A stretch of 6,115 nt of DNA, taken from the NCBI GenBank assembly GCA_020851835.1, contig JADZBZ010000533.1:1-6115 (forward strand). The letters are read 5' to 3'. Positions 1-5,912 of the stretch are shown one piece after another; the stretch's first letter is position 1; each line of letters starts with the position of its first letter. The notes under the pieces are model-generated. The model did not search any database, had not been told where the DNA came from, and saw nothing but the letters and a program-made list of their open reading frames with translations. The stretch comes from Acidobacteriota bacterium (GTDB lineage Bacteria > Acidobacteriota > Vicinamibacteria > Vicinamibacterales > UBA2999). Both the position numbers and the translations under genes were made by a program.

Positions 1-56
1 TATTTACGTACACACAGTGGCATTAGAAGTTTCTTGAAAGACCACAAAGTCCTATA

Positions 57-86
57 TTGACGTGGTTTCAGGGACCCTCCTGGAAT
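57..86 (+). promoter_or_regulatory. Possible sigma70-type promoter for the operon
   Basis: TTGACG at 57-62 matches the -35 consensus at 5 of 6 bases. After an 18-base spacer, TGGAAT at 81-86 matches the -10 consensus at 4 of 6. Transcription would start near 93 and leave an untranslated leader of about 40 bases before the ATG at 132. A small dyad, AGGG-A-CCCT at 70-78, lies between the two boxes. The -10 match is mediocre and the host's sigma-factor preferences are unknown, so this is a candidate only. Confidence 0.3.
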
Positions 87-112
87 GGGCCCGAGTCTTG
101 CTCAAGCACGGG

Positions 113-128
113 CTGGCGTAGACGCCAG
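113..128 (+). promoter_or_regulatory. Perfect 16-nt dyad / hairpin before the first start codon
   Basis: CTGGCGT (113-119) and ACGCCAG (122-128) are exact reverse complements separated by AG. In RNA this would be a 6-bp stem with a TAGA tetraloop, extendable by GG(111-112)/CC(130-131) past a bulged A at 129. It ends three bases before the ATG at 132 and covers the place where a Shine-Dalgarno site should be; no Shine-Dalgarno sequence is visible. It could be a translation-control hairpin or an operator for a dimeric regulator. Confidence 0.4.
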
Positions 129-131
129 ACC

Positions 132-695
132 ATGCGCAACGACCGGGGTTTCACGCTCATCGAGATTCTCATCACCGTCGCCATCATCGCCATTCTGGCG
201 GGGGTGGGAGTCGGTGTCACGACCACCCTCGTGCGCATGACGCGCGGCGAAACCGGGGCTCAGCAGCTCGACGGGTTTCTGAAGCGCCACCGCGAGATGG
301 CCGTGGCGCGGCGCCGCGACATCGAAATCCGCTTCATCGCGCCCAACCAGGTGCAGAGCGCGCAACGGGCCGTGCCCGACCCGCCTGCCGCCACCCCGGC
401 GCCGACCGTGCTCGAGACGATGACCTTCGAAGGCCGCATCGGCTACCGCCTGTTCCCCGGCGTTCCCGACACGCCGAACCTGTTCGGCAACGCAACCGAA
501 GTGGCGGTGGGCGGCACGGCGCCGACGATGTTCTCGAGCGAAGGCGCCTTCATCGACGCCGGCAACAACCCCGTGAACGCCACGATCTCGCTCGGCATCG
601 AAGGCGACCCGCTGTCGGCCACGGCCGTAACCGTGCTCGGCGCCACGGCCAGCATCGAGCGGTGGCGCTGGAACGGCGCGAACTGGACCAAATGA
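132..695 (+). CDS. FimT/GspH-like minor pilin (set 1)
   Basis: This 187-residue prepilin-like protein probably belongs to the priming and tip complex of a type IV pilus or related secretion pseudopilus. It would be inserted in the inner membrane and cut by prepilin peptidase. The leader MRNDRG is followed by FTLIE, so cleavage falls between G6 and F7 and the key Glu5 is E11. A hydrophobic helix spans about residues 7-29. The stretch LDGFLKRHREMAVARRRDIEIRF fits the FimT/GspH helix-to-strand transition, here at about residues 46-68. A Pro/Ala-rich linker lies at 81-92, FSSEGAF at 134-140 resembles the family's 'F..dG' strand, and the end is Trp-rich (RWRWNGANW). It has no cysteines. The ATG at 132 was chosen because it gives a normal 6-residue leader; no Shine-Dalgarno site is visible. 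The stop overlaps the next start by four bases (ATGA). Pilin class is certain; the FimT/GspH subtype is likely. Confidence 0.88.
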   Translation: MRNDRGFTLIEILITVAIIAILAGVGVGVTTTLVRMTRGETGAQQLDGFLKRHREMAVARRRDIEIRFIAPNQVQSAQRAVPDPPAATPAPTVLETMTFEGRIGYRLFPGVPDTPNLFGNATEVAVGGTAPTMFSSEGAFIDAGNNPVNATISLGIEGDPLSATAVTVLGATASIERWRWNGANWTK

Positions 696-1267
696 CGACT
701 ACCACATCCGGCCTATCGTCGGAGCGGGGCTTCTCGCTGTTCGAGGCGCTCATCGCTCTTTTCCTGCTGGCCGTGGCCATGCTGGCCCTCGCCCAGGCTC
801 TCTACGCGGGTCTCAACATCGCCACCACTTCGACGCCCGCGCTCGTGGCGCGCGAGAAGGCTCGCGAAGCCATCGAGAGCGTGCACACCGCGCGCGACAC
901 CCACACCATCCTCTGGGCCGCCATCCGCAACGCCGCCGCGCCGGCCGTGTGCCCGGTGGGCACGACGGGCACCGGTGGCGGCGAGTTCCTCGCCGGCGAG
1001 CACGACATGCTGGCGGCCGGCCCCGACGGCCTGGTCAACACCGCCGACGATGACGGGGTCGAAGCCACACCGGGCCCGGACAACCTGATGGGTACGGCCG
1101 ACGACGTGCCGCTCGAGGGCTACACGCGACAGATAGACATCTGCGACGTCGATGGGAATCCCGACCTGCGCCAGATCAACGTGACCATTCGCTACAACGC
1201 CAACAACGCGTTTGGCGAGCGCCGGCGCGAATACCGCCTGACGACGCTCATCTCGAGGTTCTCATGA
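692..1267 (+). CDS. pilV: PilV-like minor pilin (set 1) with acidic repeats
   Basis: This is a 191-residue type IV pilin-like protein, inferred to be a minor pilin of the tip complex. The leader ends at ERG (residue 13), followed by FSLFEAL, giving cleavage G13|F14 and Glu5 at E18. The hydrophobic helix covers about 14-36. The segment AREKAREAIESVHTARD (52-68) matches the 'A..kA.e.iE..r' helix typical of PilV proteins. After it comes an unusual acidic insert at 101-141 with two copies of GPD-x4-TADD, and then CDVDGNPD at 151-158. C87 and C151 could form a disulfide. Its ATG overlaps the stop of the FimT-like gene by four bases, and its own stop overlaps the PilW start in the same way, which indicates translational coupling. 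The upstream ATG-like start at 662 was rejected because it lies inside the preceding gene and lengthens the leader. PilV subtype is inferred from gene order and helix pattern. Confidence 0.85.
   Translation: MTTTTSGLSSERGFSLFEALIALFLLAVAMLALAQALYAGLNIATTSTPALVAREKAREAIESVHTARDTHTILWAAIRNAAAPAVCPVGTTGTGGGEFLAGEHDMLAAGPDGLVNTADDDGVEATPGPDNLMGTADDVPLEGYTRQIDICDVDGNPDLRQINVTIRYNANNAFGERRREYRLTTLISRFS
1019..1105 (+). repeat. Tandem acidic GPD-TADD repeat inside the PilV-like gene
   Basis: Residues 110-120 (GPDGLVNTADD) and 128-138 (GPDNLMGTADD) of the PilV-like protein share seven of eleven positions and are 18 residues apart. The DNA copies have diverged, so the similarity is at the protein level. 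Similar GTADD motifs occur in assorted bacterial secreted proteins. The Asp clustering suggests a metal-binding or surface loop, which is an inference. Confidence 0.6.
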
Positions 1268-2364
1268 GTGCGCGCCGACCCTCCGACGCCGGTTTCACGC
1301 TGCTCGAACTGCTCGTGGCCATGACCATCATGCTGGTCGTCCTCGCCGGGACGACACAGATCATGACCAGTGCGATGAACTCGACCGCGGCCGCCAAGCA
1401 CATGCTCGACATGAACAGTCACCTGCGGGCGGCCATGGACCTGATGCAGCGCGACCTGTTGCAGGTGGGACAGGGTCTGCCGGTTGGGCGGCGCGTGGGC
1501 ATTCCGAATGGACCCGGGGCCACGGCCATCGATCGACCGGGGCCCGCGGCGTCGGGGGCCTGCCCTGGTGTGGGGACCTTCCCGCTGGACGCGTCCATTC
1601 CGGCCGTAACCGTCGGGGCTGGCCTCGGCGACGCGCTCAACGGGGAGTGTACGGACGTCATCACGGAACTGGCCGCCGACAACCAGTTCGGCGGCGTCAG
1701 CGTCACCGCCATCAGCGCCGATGGCAGCACGGCCACCATCGACAACGCGGTGAACATCTCCGACGACCCGGACGTTGCCGGCGACAACCTGCGGAACGGC
1801 GATCTGCTGATGCTCGAACGCGGCGTGATGACCGTACTGATGCAGGTCACCAACGTGGCCGGACAGCAGGTCACCTTCGGCACGGGCACCGGCGACCCGC
1901 TCGGCATCAACCAGTTCGACGCAGGCCTCAACATGCTGGGCACCATCAACCAGCTTCGCGATCAGCCGGGAGCGCAGACGCGGGCCACGCGCATCCGGAT
2001 GGTCACTTACTTCGTGGACGCCCACACCGATCCCCGGGTGCCGCGCATCGTCCGGCAAATCGGCGGTCAGGCACCCAACGCCGTCGGCATGGGCGTGGAG
2101 GCTTTCCGCCTCAACTACGACATCGCCGACCAGTTGAACAATCCGACCTCGGTGCGCATGGACGGCGACGACCTGTCGGGAGCGGGCGCGTGCAGTCCGG
2201 ACCCCTGCTCCGAGAACCAGATCCGCAAGGTGAACGTGGTGCTGTCGATGACGGCTACCGATCCGTACGCGAATGGTCCGCTCGAGCACGGGCAGCAGTC
2301 GCAGAACACGCTCTTCGGCCAGGTGAGCCTGCGCAGCATGGCTTTCGTGGACCGCTACCGCTAG
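1264..2364 (+). CDS. pilW: PilW-like minor pilin (set 1)
   Basis: This is a 366-residue prepilin-like protein. The leader MSARRPSDAG is followed by FTLLELLVAM, so cleavage is G10|F11 and Glu5 is E15. A hydrophobic helix covers 11-29 and continues into an amphipathic segment. HLRAAMDLMQRDLLQVGQG (53-71) is a strong PilW-family signature of the form 'lr.a...l.rDl..aG'. The middle and C-terminal parts are beta-rich, with RIRMVTYFVD (243-252) and VEAFRLNYD (278-286), as seen in PilW proteins, and the end carries the 'l...v.lRn' type strand (VSLRSMAFVDRYR). Four cysteines (C100, C129, C310, C315) could form two disulfides in the periplasm. The length is in the usual PilW range. A GAGG at 1255-1258 sits five bases before the ATG and supports the start. 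The ATG overlaps the PilV stop by four bases. The product should act with the other minor pilins in pilus priming. Confidence 0.9.
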   Translation: MSARRPSDAGFTLLELLVAMTIMLVVLAGTTQIMTSAMNSTAAAKHMLDMNSHLRAAMDLMQRDLLQVGQGLPVGRRVGIPNGPGATAIDRPGPAASGACPGVGTFPLDASIPAVTVGAGLGDALNGECTDVITELAADNQFGGVSVTAISADGSTATIDNAVNISDDPDVAGDNLRNGDLLMLERGVMTVLMQVTNVAGQQVTFGTGTGDPLGINQFDAGLNMLGTINQLRDQPGAQTRATRIRMVTYFVDAHTDPRVPRIVRQIGGQAPNAVGMGVEAFRLNYDIADQLNNPTSVRMDGDDLSGAGACSPDPCSENQIRKVNVVLSMTATDPYANGPLEHGQQSQNTLFGQVSLRSMAFVDRYR

Positions 2365-2376
2365 GGAGTTGACGTC

Positions 2377-5304
2377 ATGAATCGCCTGCAGAACGAACGG
2401 GGCGTGGCGCTCATCGCCGCGCTCCTGGTGATGACGATGATGTCGGCCATGCTGGCCGGCTTTCTCGTGATGGTGAACGCCGACCAGGCGGCCGGAGGCA
2501 TCGAGCGCGATCAGACGCAGGCCTACGCCGCGGCGCACGCCGGGGTCGAGAAGCTCACCGCCGACCTGGGCCAGGTCTTCGCCGGCAACTTCAGCCCGAC
2601 CGGCGCCCAGTTGGCCGCGCTGACCACGGCCGGCGGCGAGCCGACCATTCCGGGCATCACCTACGTCCGCCCCAACGGTGCGTCCGGCTACCGCATCGGG
2701 TTTACGCCCGACGTCAACGGCAACCCCACCGTGGCAGACCCCGGCGGGTCACTGATTGGCGCCGGCCCCTTTCAGGGCCTGATCGGCCTCATCACGCCCT
2801 ACGACATCGAGGTGACCGCCCGCACCATTGGCAACGCCGAGGTCCGCATGCGGCGCGAGATGCAGACCATCGCCATCCCGGTGTTCCAGTTCGGGTTGTT
2901 CTCGGAGAACAACCTCAGCTTCTTCGCCGGCCCGAACTTCGCATTCGGCGGCAAGGTGCACACCAATCAAAACCTGTTCCTCAAGCAGGACAACAACGCC
3001 ACCCTGACGCTGCAGGACCGCGTCACCGCGGTGGGTGAAATTGTCAGGAACCGGCTCTCGAACGGTGTGGTCTCGCACAACGGCACGGTGCGCATCGCGA
3101 GGGCCGCCGGATGCCCGGCGGCGCCGGCCGCGGCCAACGCCTCGTGTTTCACGCTGGCCAACAACCAGGGCAGTGTCGTCGACTCGCTCGGGTCGGCGCC
3201 CAACGAGCCCACGTGGACCAACGTGTCGGTGGGCACGTCCAGCGGCTGGCTGCGCAGCGGGCGCACGGGCGCGCGGCGGCTCGACCTGCCAATCGTGGCC
3301 GACGGCGCCTCGCCCGTGGACCTCGTGCGTCGTCCGCCGGCGGCGGAGCTGGTAACCAGCGCCATCGGCCGCCAGCGCTTCTACAACATGGCCACGCTGC
3401 GCATCCTGCTGTCGGATCAGGCCGCGGACCTCACGGCCGCGGCCCTGCCCGGCGCGGTTGGCGTGCCGGTGCGGCTCGCCAGCGCGTTCGTGCCGGCCGG
3501 CGTGGCCAATAGCGTGATTCCCGCGGCCGGAGTCCCGCAGGTGTTCGCCACCTCGCCGGTCTCGTCGACGGCCAACCGCGACCTCGGCTTCCGGACGGTG
3601 TCGACGCCGAGTATCGACGGCTACATCCTCATCAACCGTCAGGACCGCGATGGCAACTGGACCGACCTCACCCAGGAGATCCTCAGCCTGGGATTCACCG
3701 GCAAGCGCCTGTCCAACGGCACGATCGACCAGACAAACCTCAACAACAACTGTGGGGATCCGCATCCCAACGCCATCATCCGCCTCCAGCGCCTCGCCGA
3801 CAATGTGAACAACGCCAACGGATGCCAGGCGGTGTACGGCGCGGGCCAGTTGCCCAATCTGGCCAACCTCAACGCGAGCGCGCAGAACTTCTGGCCCAAC
3901 GTGCTCTACGACGCGCGGGAGGGCATGCTCCGAGACGACCAGGGCGCGCGGCCACAGGCGCCCGGCAGCAACCTGCCCCCGAACGTGTTCGCCAACCAGC
4001 AGCGGTTGTACTGGGGCGGCGTGATGCACTACGTGGAACTGGACGTCGCGAACCTCCGGCGCTGGCAGCGCGGCGAAATCGGGAGTAACAACGCCGGCTG
4101 TATCAACGGCGGCGGCGGCGGCACGTGTCCGATGGACATCACGGGCTTCGTGGTCTACTTCTCGGACCGGCGGGCCAACCGTGACCTGGGCGCCGACGCG
4201 GCGGTGGAGCTGAACTACTCCGCCGGCGGTCTGCCGAACGGTGGTTTCCTGTACAACGACGACCTCGAGACGGGCGAGTTCGGCTTCGAGGACAACATCA
4301 ACCCCGGCAGCGCGACGAGCGTGCCCAACGGCGTGCTCGACGGCCCCTTCGTGGACGCGGAGGGCAACAACCGCTTCGCCGAGGACGTCAACAACAACGG
4401 TGTGCCGGACGTTTACGGAGGCAGCCCGCGACTGACGGCTGCCGGCTTCACGGTGCCGCCAGCCGGTGGGCCGGGCGCCATGGTGTCGTCGTTTGTGGCG
4501 GCGCCGAACAACCGCACGCCGGCAAACAATGTCTACAACCTCTACCAGACGCCGATCGATCGCAACGTCGCGCGCGTGAATCGGGCCTTCTTCTTCCGCC
4601 GGGCGCTGAAACTGGTGAACGGCGGGCGGGGAAACCTCCCCGCGAACGGCACTCAGGGTCTGACGGTGGCCGCCGAGAACCCGGTGTACGTCGAGGGGAA
4701 CTACAACGCCTGCACCAACGCCTCGCCGAACCAGGGCAACAACTTCGCCCCGGCGTGTGCGGGTGGCGTGGGTTTCGGCACCGTGCCGGCGGTGGACCAT
4801 GTATCGGCGGCGGTTATTGCCGATTCGGTGACGTTCCTGTCGAACGGATGGAACGACATCCGCTCGTTCGTCAACCCGCACAACGCCGGCACCGCGAACT
4901 TCACGAACGTGGACGCGAACGGCAGGTACAACGCGCGCGAGGCCTCGACCACCTGGTACCGGGTGGCCATCATTGCCGGGAAGGGTGAGAGCTTCACCCG
5001 ACCGACGAACAACGGCAACGACCACACCGACTTCGGCACCGACGGCGGCGCGCACAACTTCATCCGCTACATCGAGAACTGGGGCGGCGCCACGCTGAAC
5101 TACCGCGGCTCGCTCATCAGCTTCTACACCAGCCGACAGGCCGTGGGCACCTACAAGTGCTGTGACATCGTCTACGGTCCGCCCGGCCGCGGCTACAACT
5201 TCGACACCGACTTCCTGACGCCCATTCTGCTGCCGCCGCGGACGCCCATGTTCCGCGACCTCAACACCCTGACGTTCCGTCAGATCCTGAGGCCGACGCA
5301 GTAG
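2377..5304 (+). CDS. Very large PilX-like pilus tip protein
   Basis: The 975-residue product starts like PilX: leader MNRLQNERG, probable cleavage G9|V10, a hydrophobic helix at about 10-34, then the PilX-type stretch QAYAAAHAGVEKL (48-60). Mature position 5 is A14 rather than Glu, as in PilX and the tip pseudopilin GspK, which fits a place at the fibre tip. Typical PilX proteins are about 150-200 residues; here some 900 residues follow. Visible blocks are: residues 173-226, containing FFAGPNFAFGGKVHTNQNL, reminiscent of DUF4900-type regions; a calcium-type loop at 423-434; GVMHYVELDVANLRRW (548-563); FVVYFSDRRANRDLGAD (591-607); an acidic loop near 655-678; and a C-terminal block at 761-960 with ENPVYVEGNYN, AAVIADSVTFLSNGWND, NFIRYIENWGG and LPPRTPMFRDLN. 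There are ten cysteines, including C928-C929. AGGGAG (2363-2368) lies eight bases before the ATG, and the gap after pilW is only 12 bases. The tip-adhesin role is inferred; no von Willebrand A metal site was seen. Confidence 0.85.
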   Translation: MNRLQNERGVALIAALLVMTMMSAMLAGFLVMVNADQAAGGIERDQTQAYAAAHAGVEKLTADLGQVFAGNFSPTGAQLAALTTAGGEPTIPGITYVRPNGASGYRIGFTPDVNGNPTVADPGGSLIGAGPFQGLIGLITPYDIEVTARTIGNAEVRMRREMQTIAIPVFQFGLFSENNLSFFAGPNFAFGGKVHTNQNLFLKQDNNATLTLQDRVTAVGEIVRNRLSNGVVSHNGTVRIARAAGCPAAPAAANASCFTLANNQGSVVDSLGSAPNEPTWTNVSVGTSSGWLRSGRTGARRLDLPIVADGASPVDLVRRPPAAELVTSAIGRQRFYNMATLRILLSDQAADLTAAALPGAVGVPVRLASAFVPAGVANSVIPAAGVPQVFATSPVSSTANRDLGFRTVSTPSIDGYILINRQDRDGNWTDLTQEILSLGFTGKRLSNGTIDQTNLNNNCGDPHPNAIIRLQRLADNVNNANGCQAVYGAGQLPNLANLNASAQNFWPNVLYDAREGMLRDDQGARPQAPGSNLPPNVFANQQRLYWGGVMHYVELDVANLRRWQRGEIGSNNAGCINGGGGGTCPMDITGFVVYFSDRRANRDLGADAAVELNYSAGGLPNGGFLYNDDLETGEFGFEDNINPGSATSVPNGVLDGPFVDAEGNNRFAEDVNNNGVPDVYGGSPRLTAAGFTVPPAGGPGAMVSSFVAAPNNRTPANNVYNLYQTPIDRNVARVNRAFFFRRALKLVNGGRGNLPANGTQGLTVAAENPVYVEGNYNACTNASPNQGNNFAPACAGGVGFGTVPAVDHVSAAVIADSVTFLSNGWNDIRSFVNPHNAGTANFTNVDANGRYNAREASTTWYRVAIIAGKGESFTRPTNNGNDHTDFGTDGGAHNFIRYIENWGGATLNYRGSLISFYTSRQAVGTYKCCDIVYGPPGRGYNFDTDFLTPILLPPRTPMFRDLNTLTFRQILRPTQ
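4108..4122 (+). repeat. (GGC)5 microsatellite encoding five glycines
   Basis: Five GGC triplets encode G578-G582 of the PilX-like protein, between C575 and C584. Copy number could change without shifting the frame, lengthening or shortening a glycine loop that may be closed by a disulfide. Confidence 0.7.
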
Positions 5305-5316
5305 CCGGCGGCCGCC

Positions 5317-5345
5317 CTGACGGAGGCGACCACAAACCCCGTCAG
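5317..5345 (+). terminator. Inverted repeat after the PilX-like gene; weak terminator candidate
   Basis: CTGACGG (5317-5323) and CCGTCAG (5339-5345) are exact reverse complements around a 15-base loop, starting 12 bases after the stop of the PilX-like gene. A separate self-complementary 10-mer, GGCGGCCGCC, lies at 5307-5316. Only a short TTGGATTAG follows instead of a T run, so it does not look like an efficient intrinsic terminator. It may be an attenuator, an mRNA-stabilising hairpin or a protein site between the two pilin sets. Confidence 0.25.
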
Positions 5346-5372
5346 TTGGATTAGAGTGGGTGACTGCCGGTG

Positions 5373-5388
5373 CCGCTCGAGCGAGCGG
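5373..5388 (+). promoter_or_regulatory. Perfect 16-nt dyad upstream of the second FimT-like gene
   Basis: CCGCTCG (5373-5379) and CGAGCGG (5382-5388) are exact reverse complements around an AG centre. The geometry (7-2-7) is the same as that of the dyad at 113-128 before the first FimT-like gene, though the bases differ. It ends 14 bases before the ATG at 5403. Its 3' arm overlaps the only G-rich stretch (GGGA, 5387-5390) that could serve as a distant Shine-Dalgarno site. A role in translation control or as an operator is inferred. Confidence 0.35.
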
Positions 5389-5402
5389 GATCGGCGGTTA
5401 CC

Positions 5403-5912
5403 ATGCAATTTCGTGCAATCCACGGCGCACGCGGATTCACCTACCTCGAACTGCTCTTCGTCGTGGGCGTCATCGGGGTGGCGGCGGCGGTGTCGGTTCC
5501 GGCGCTCAACAACGCGCTGGGCCGCAATCGCGTGTTCACCAGCTCGGAACTGCTCGCCGCCCAGATCCGCGAGGCCCGCCTGGCCGCCATTTCTCGAAAC
5601 ACCACGTTCCGGGTGGTGTTCGACTGCCCGGACGGCGCCATCCGCTACCTGGTCGTCACCGGAGTGCCGGTAACCGACGAAGCCGTGGACCGCTGCACCT
5701 CCCGTCAGCCCAACGACGGCCTGCCCGTCTACCTGCCCTCGGCCGTGTCGCTTGGCGACGAGCCGCCGTCCGCGCTCGAGATCAACGGCCGCGGCCAGAT
5801 TTCCGCCGTCGATGGCGGGCCCATGCCCCAGAGCCTCTCGGTAACCTATGGATCGTTCACGCGCACGCTGGTGGTCACGGCAACGGGCCGCGTCGCCTCG
5901 CCCGCTTCGTGA
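5403..5912 (+). CDS. FimT/GspH-like minor pilin (set 2)
   Basis: This 169-residue pilin-like protein is the second FimT/GspH-like gene in the window. The leader ends at GARG (residue 11) and FTYLELLFVV follows, giving cleavage G11|F12 and Glu5 at E16. A hydrophobic helix spans about 12-33. The segment SSELLAAQIREARLAAISRNTTFRVVF (48-74) is a clear FimT/GspH signature, 'l...l..AR..Ai.r...v.v.f'. The end, SLSVTYGSFTRTLVVTATGRV, matches the usual GspH closing strands, which finish in GRV. C75 and C98 could form a disulfide. The ATG at 5403 was preferred over the GTG at 5370 because the leader is then 11 rather than 22 residues; the Shine-Dalgarno match is weak either way. It resembles the gene at 132-695 in layout but little in sequence, so it is not a recent copy. 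A 98-base gap separates it from the PilX-like gene, and its 3' end overlaps the next gene by 65 bases. Confidence 0.88.
   Translation: MQFRAIHGARGFTYLELLFVVGVIGVAAAVSVPALNNALGRNRVFTSSELLAAQIREARLAAISRNTTFRVVFDCPDGAIRYLVVTGVPVTDEAVDRCTSRQPNDGLPVYLPSAVSLGDEPPSALEINGRGQISAVDGGPMPQSLSVTYGSFTRTLVVTATGRVASPAS

Larger units (their letters stand above)
1..131 (+). other. Non-coding leader upstream of the minor-pilin operon
   Basis: No credible gene lies here. The first 60 bases are AT-rich (about 35% GC by hand count), and composition then jumps to the high GC of the coding region. This pattern is typical of an intergenic promoter region. A TTG codon at 57 is in frame with the first gene, but starting there would give a 31-residue leader before the pilin cleavage site, so the stretch to 131 is better read as 5' untranslated DNA. 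Confidence 0.6.

Noticed and set aside
18..36. Possible sigma54 promoter (TGGCAT at 18-23)
   Set aside because: The -24 element looks good, but the -12 TTGC element is missing at the required spacing.
34..58. TTGAAA (34-39) with TATATT (53-58) as a promoter
   Set aside because: Both boxes are good, but the spacer is only 13 bases, too short for a normal sigma70 promoter.
57..131. Upstream TTG start for the first FimT-like gene
   Set aside because: It would place 31 residues before the cleavage site and has no ribosome site; the ATG at 132 gives a normal 6-residue leader.
1647..2372. Second + strand frame of 241 codons inside pilW
   Set aside because: It is extremely Arg/Gly/His-rich, has no motifs, and lies inside a well-supported gene in another frame.
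2370..2377. Palindrome TGACGTCA overlapping the start of the PilX-like gene
   Set aside because: It is a single 8-base palindrome between a Shine-Dalgarno site and a start codon; most likely chance.
1192..2538. Open frame of 448 codons on the minus strand
   Set aside because: It is antisense to the pilW-like gene and parts of both its neighbours, with the same His/Arg-rich shadow composition and no recognisable motif.
2749..5055. Long open frame of 768 codons on the minus strand
   Set aside because: It lies wholly opposite the PilX-like gene. Its product is a His/Arg/Val-rich low-complexity sequence without domain signals, which is the usual mirror of a high-GC coding strand.
2377..5304. 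PilX-like gene as an artefact of two genes fused by a sequencing error
   Set aside because: The frame is open throughout with uniform codon character, and the C-terminal block looks like the natural end of this protein type.
5346..5372. Promoter in front of the second pilin set (TTGGAT / TAGAGT)
   Set aside because: Each box matches poorly (3 or 4 of 6) and the spacing does not fit.
5370..5402. GTG start at 5370 for the second FimT-like gene
   Set aside because: It doubles the leader to 22 residues without a better ribosome site.
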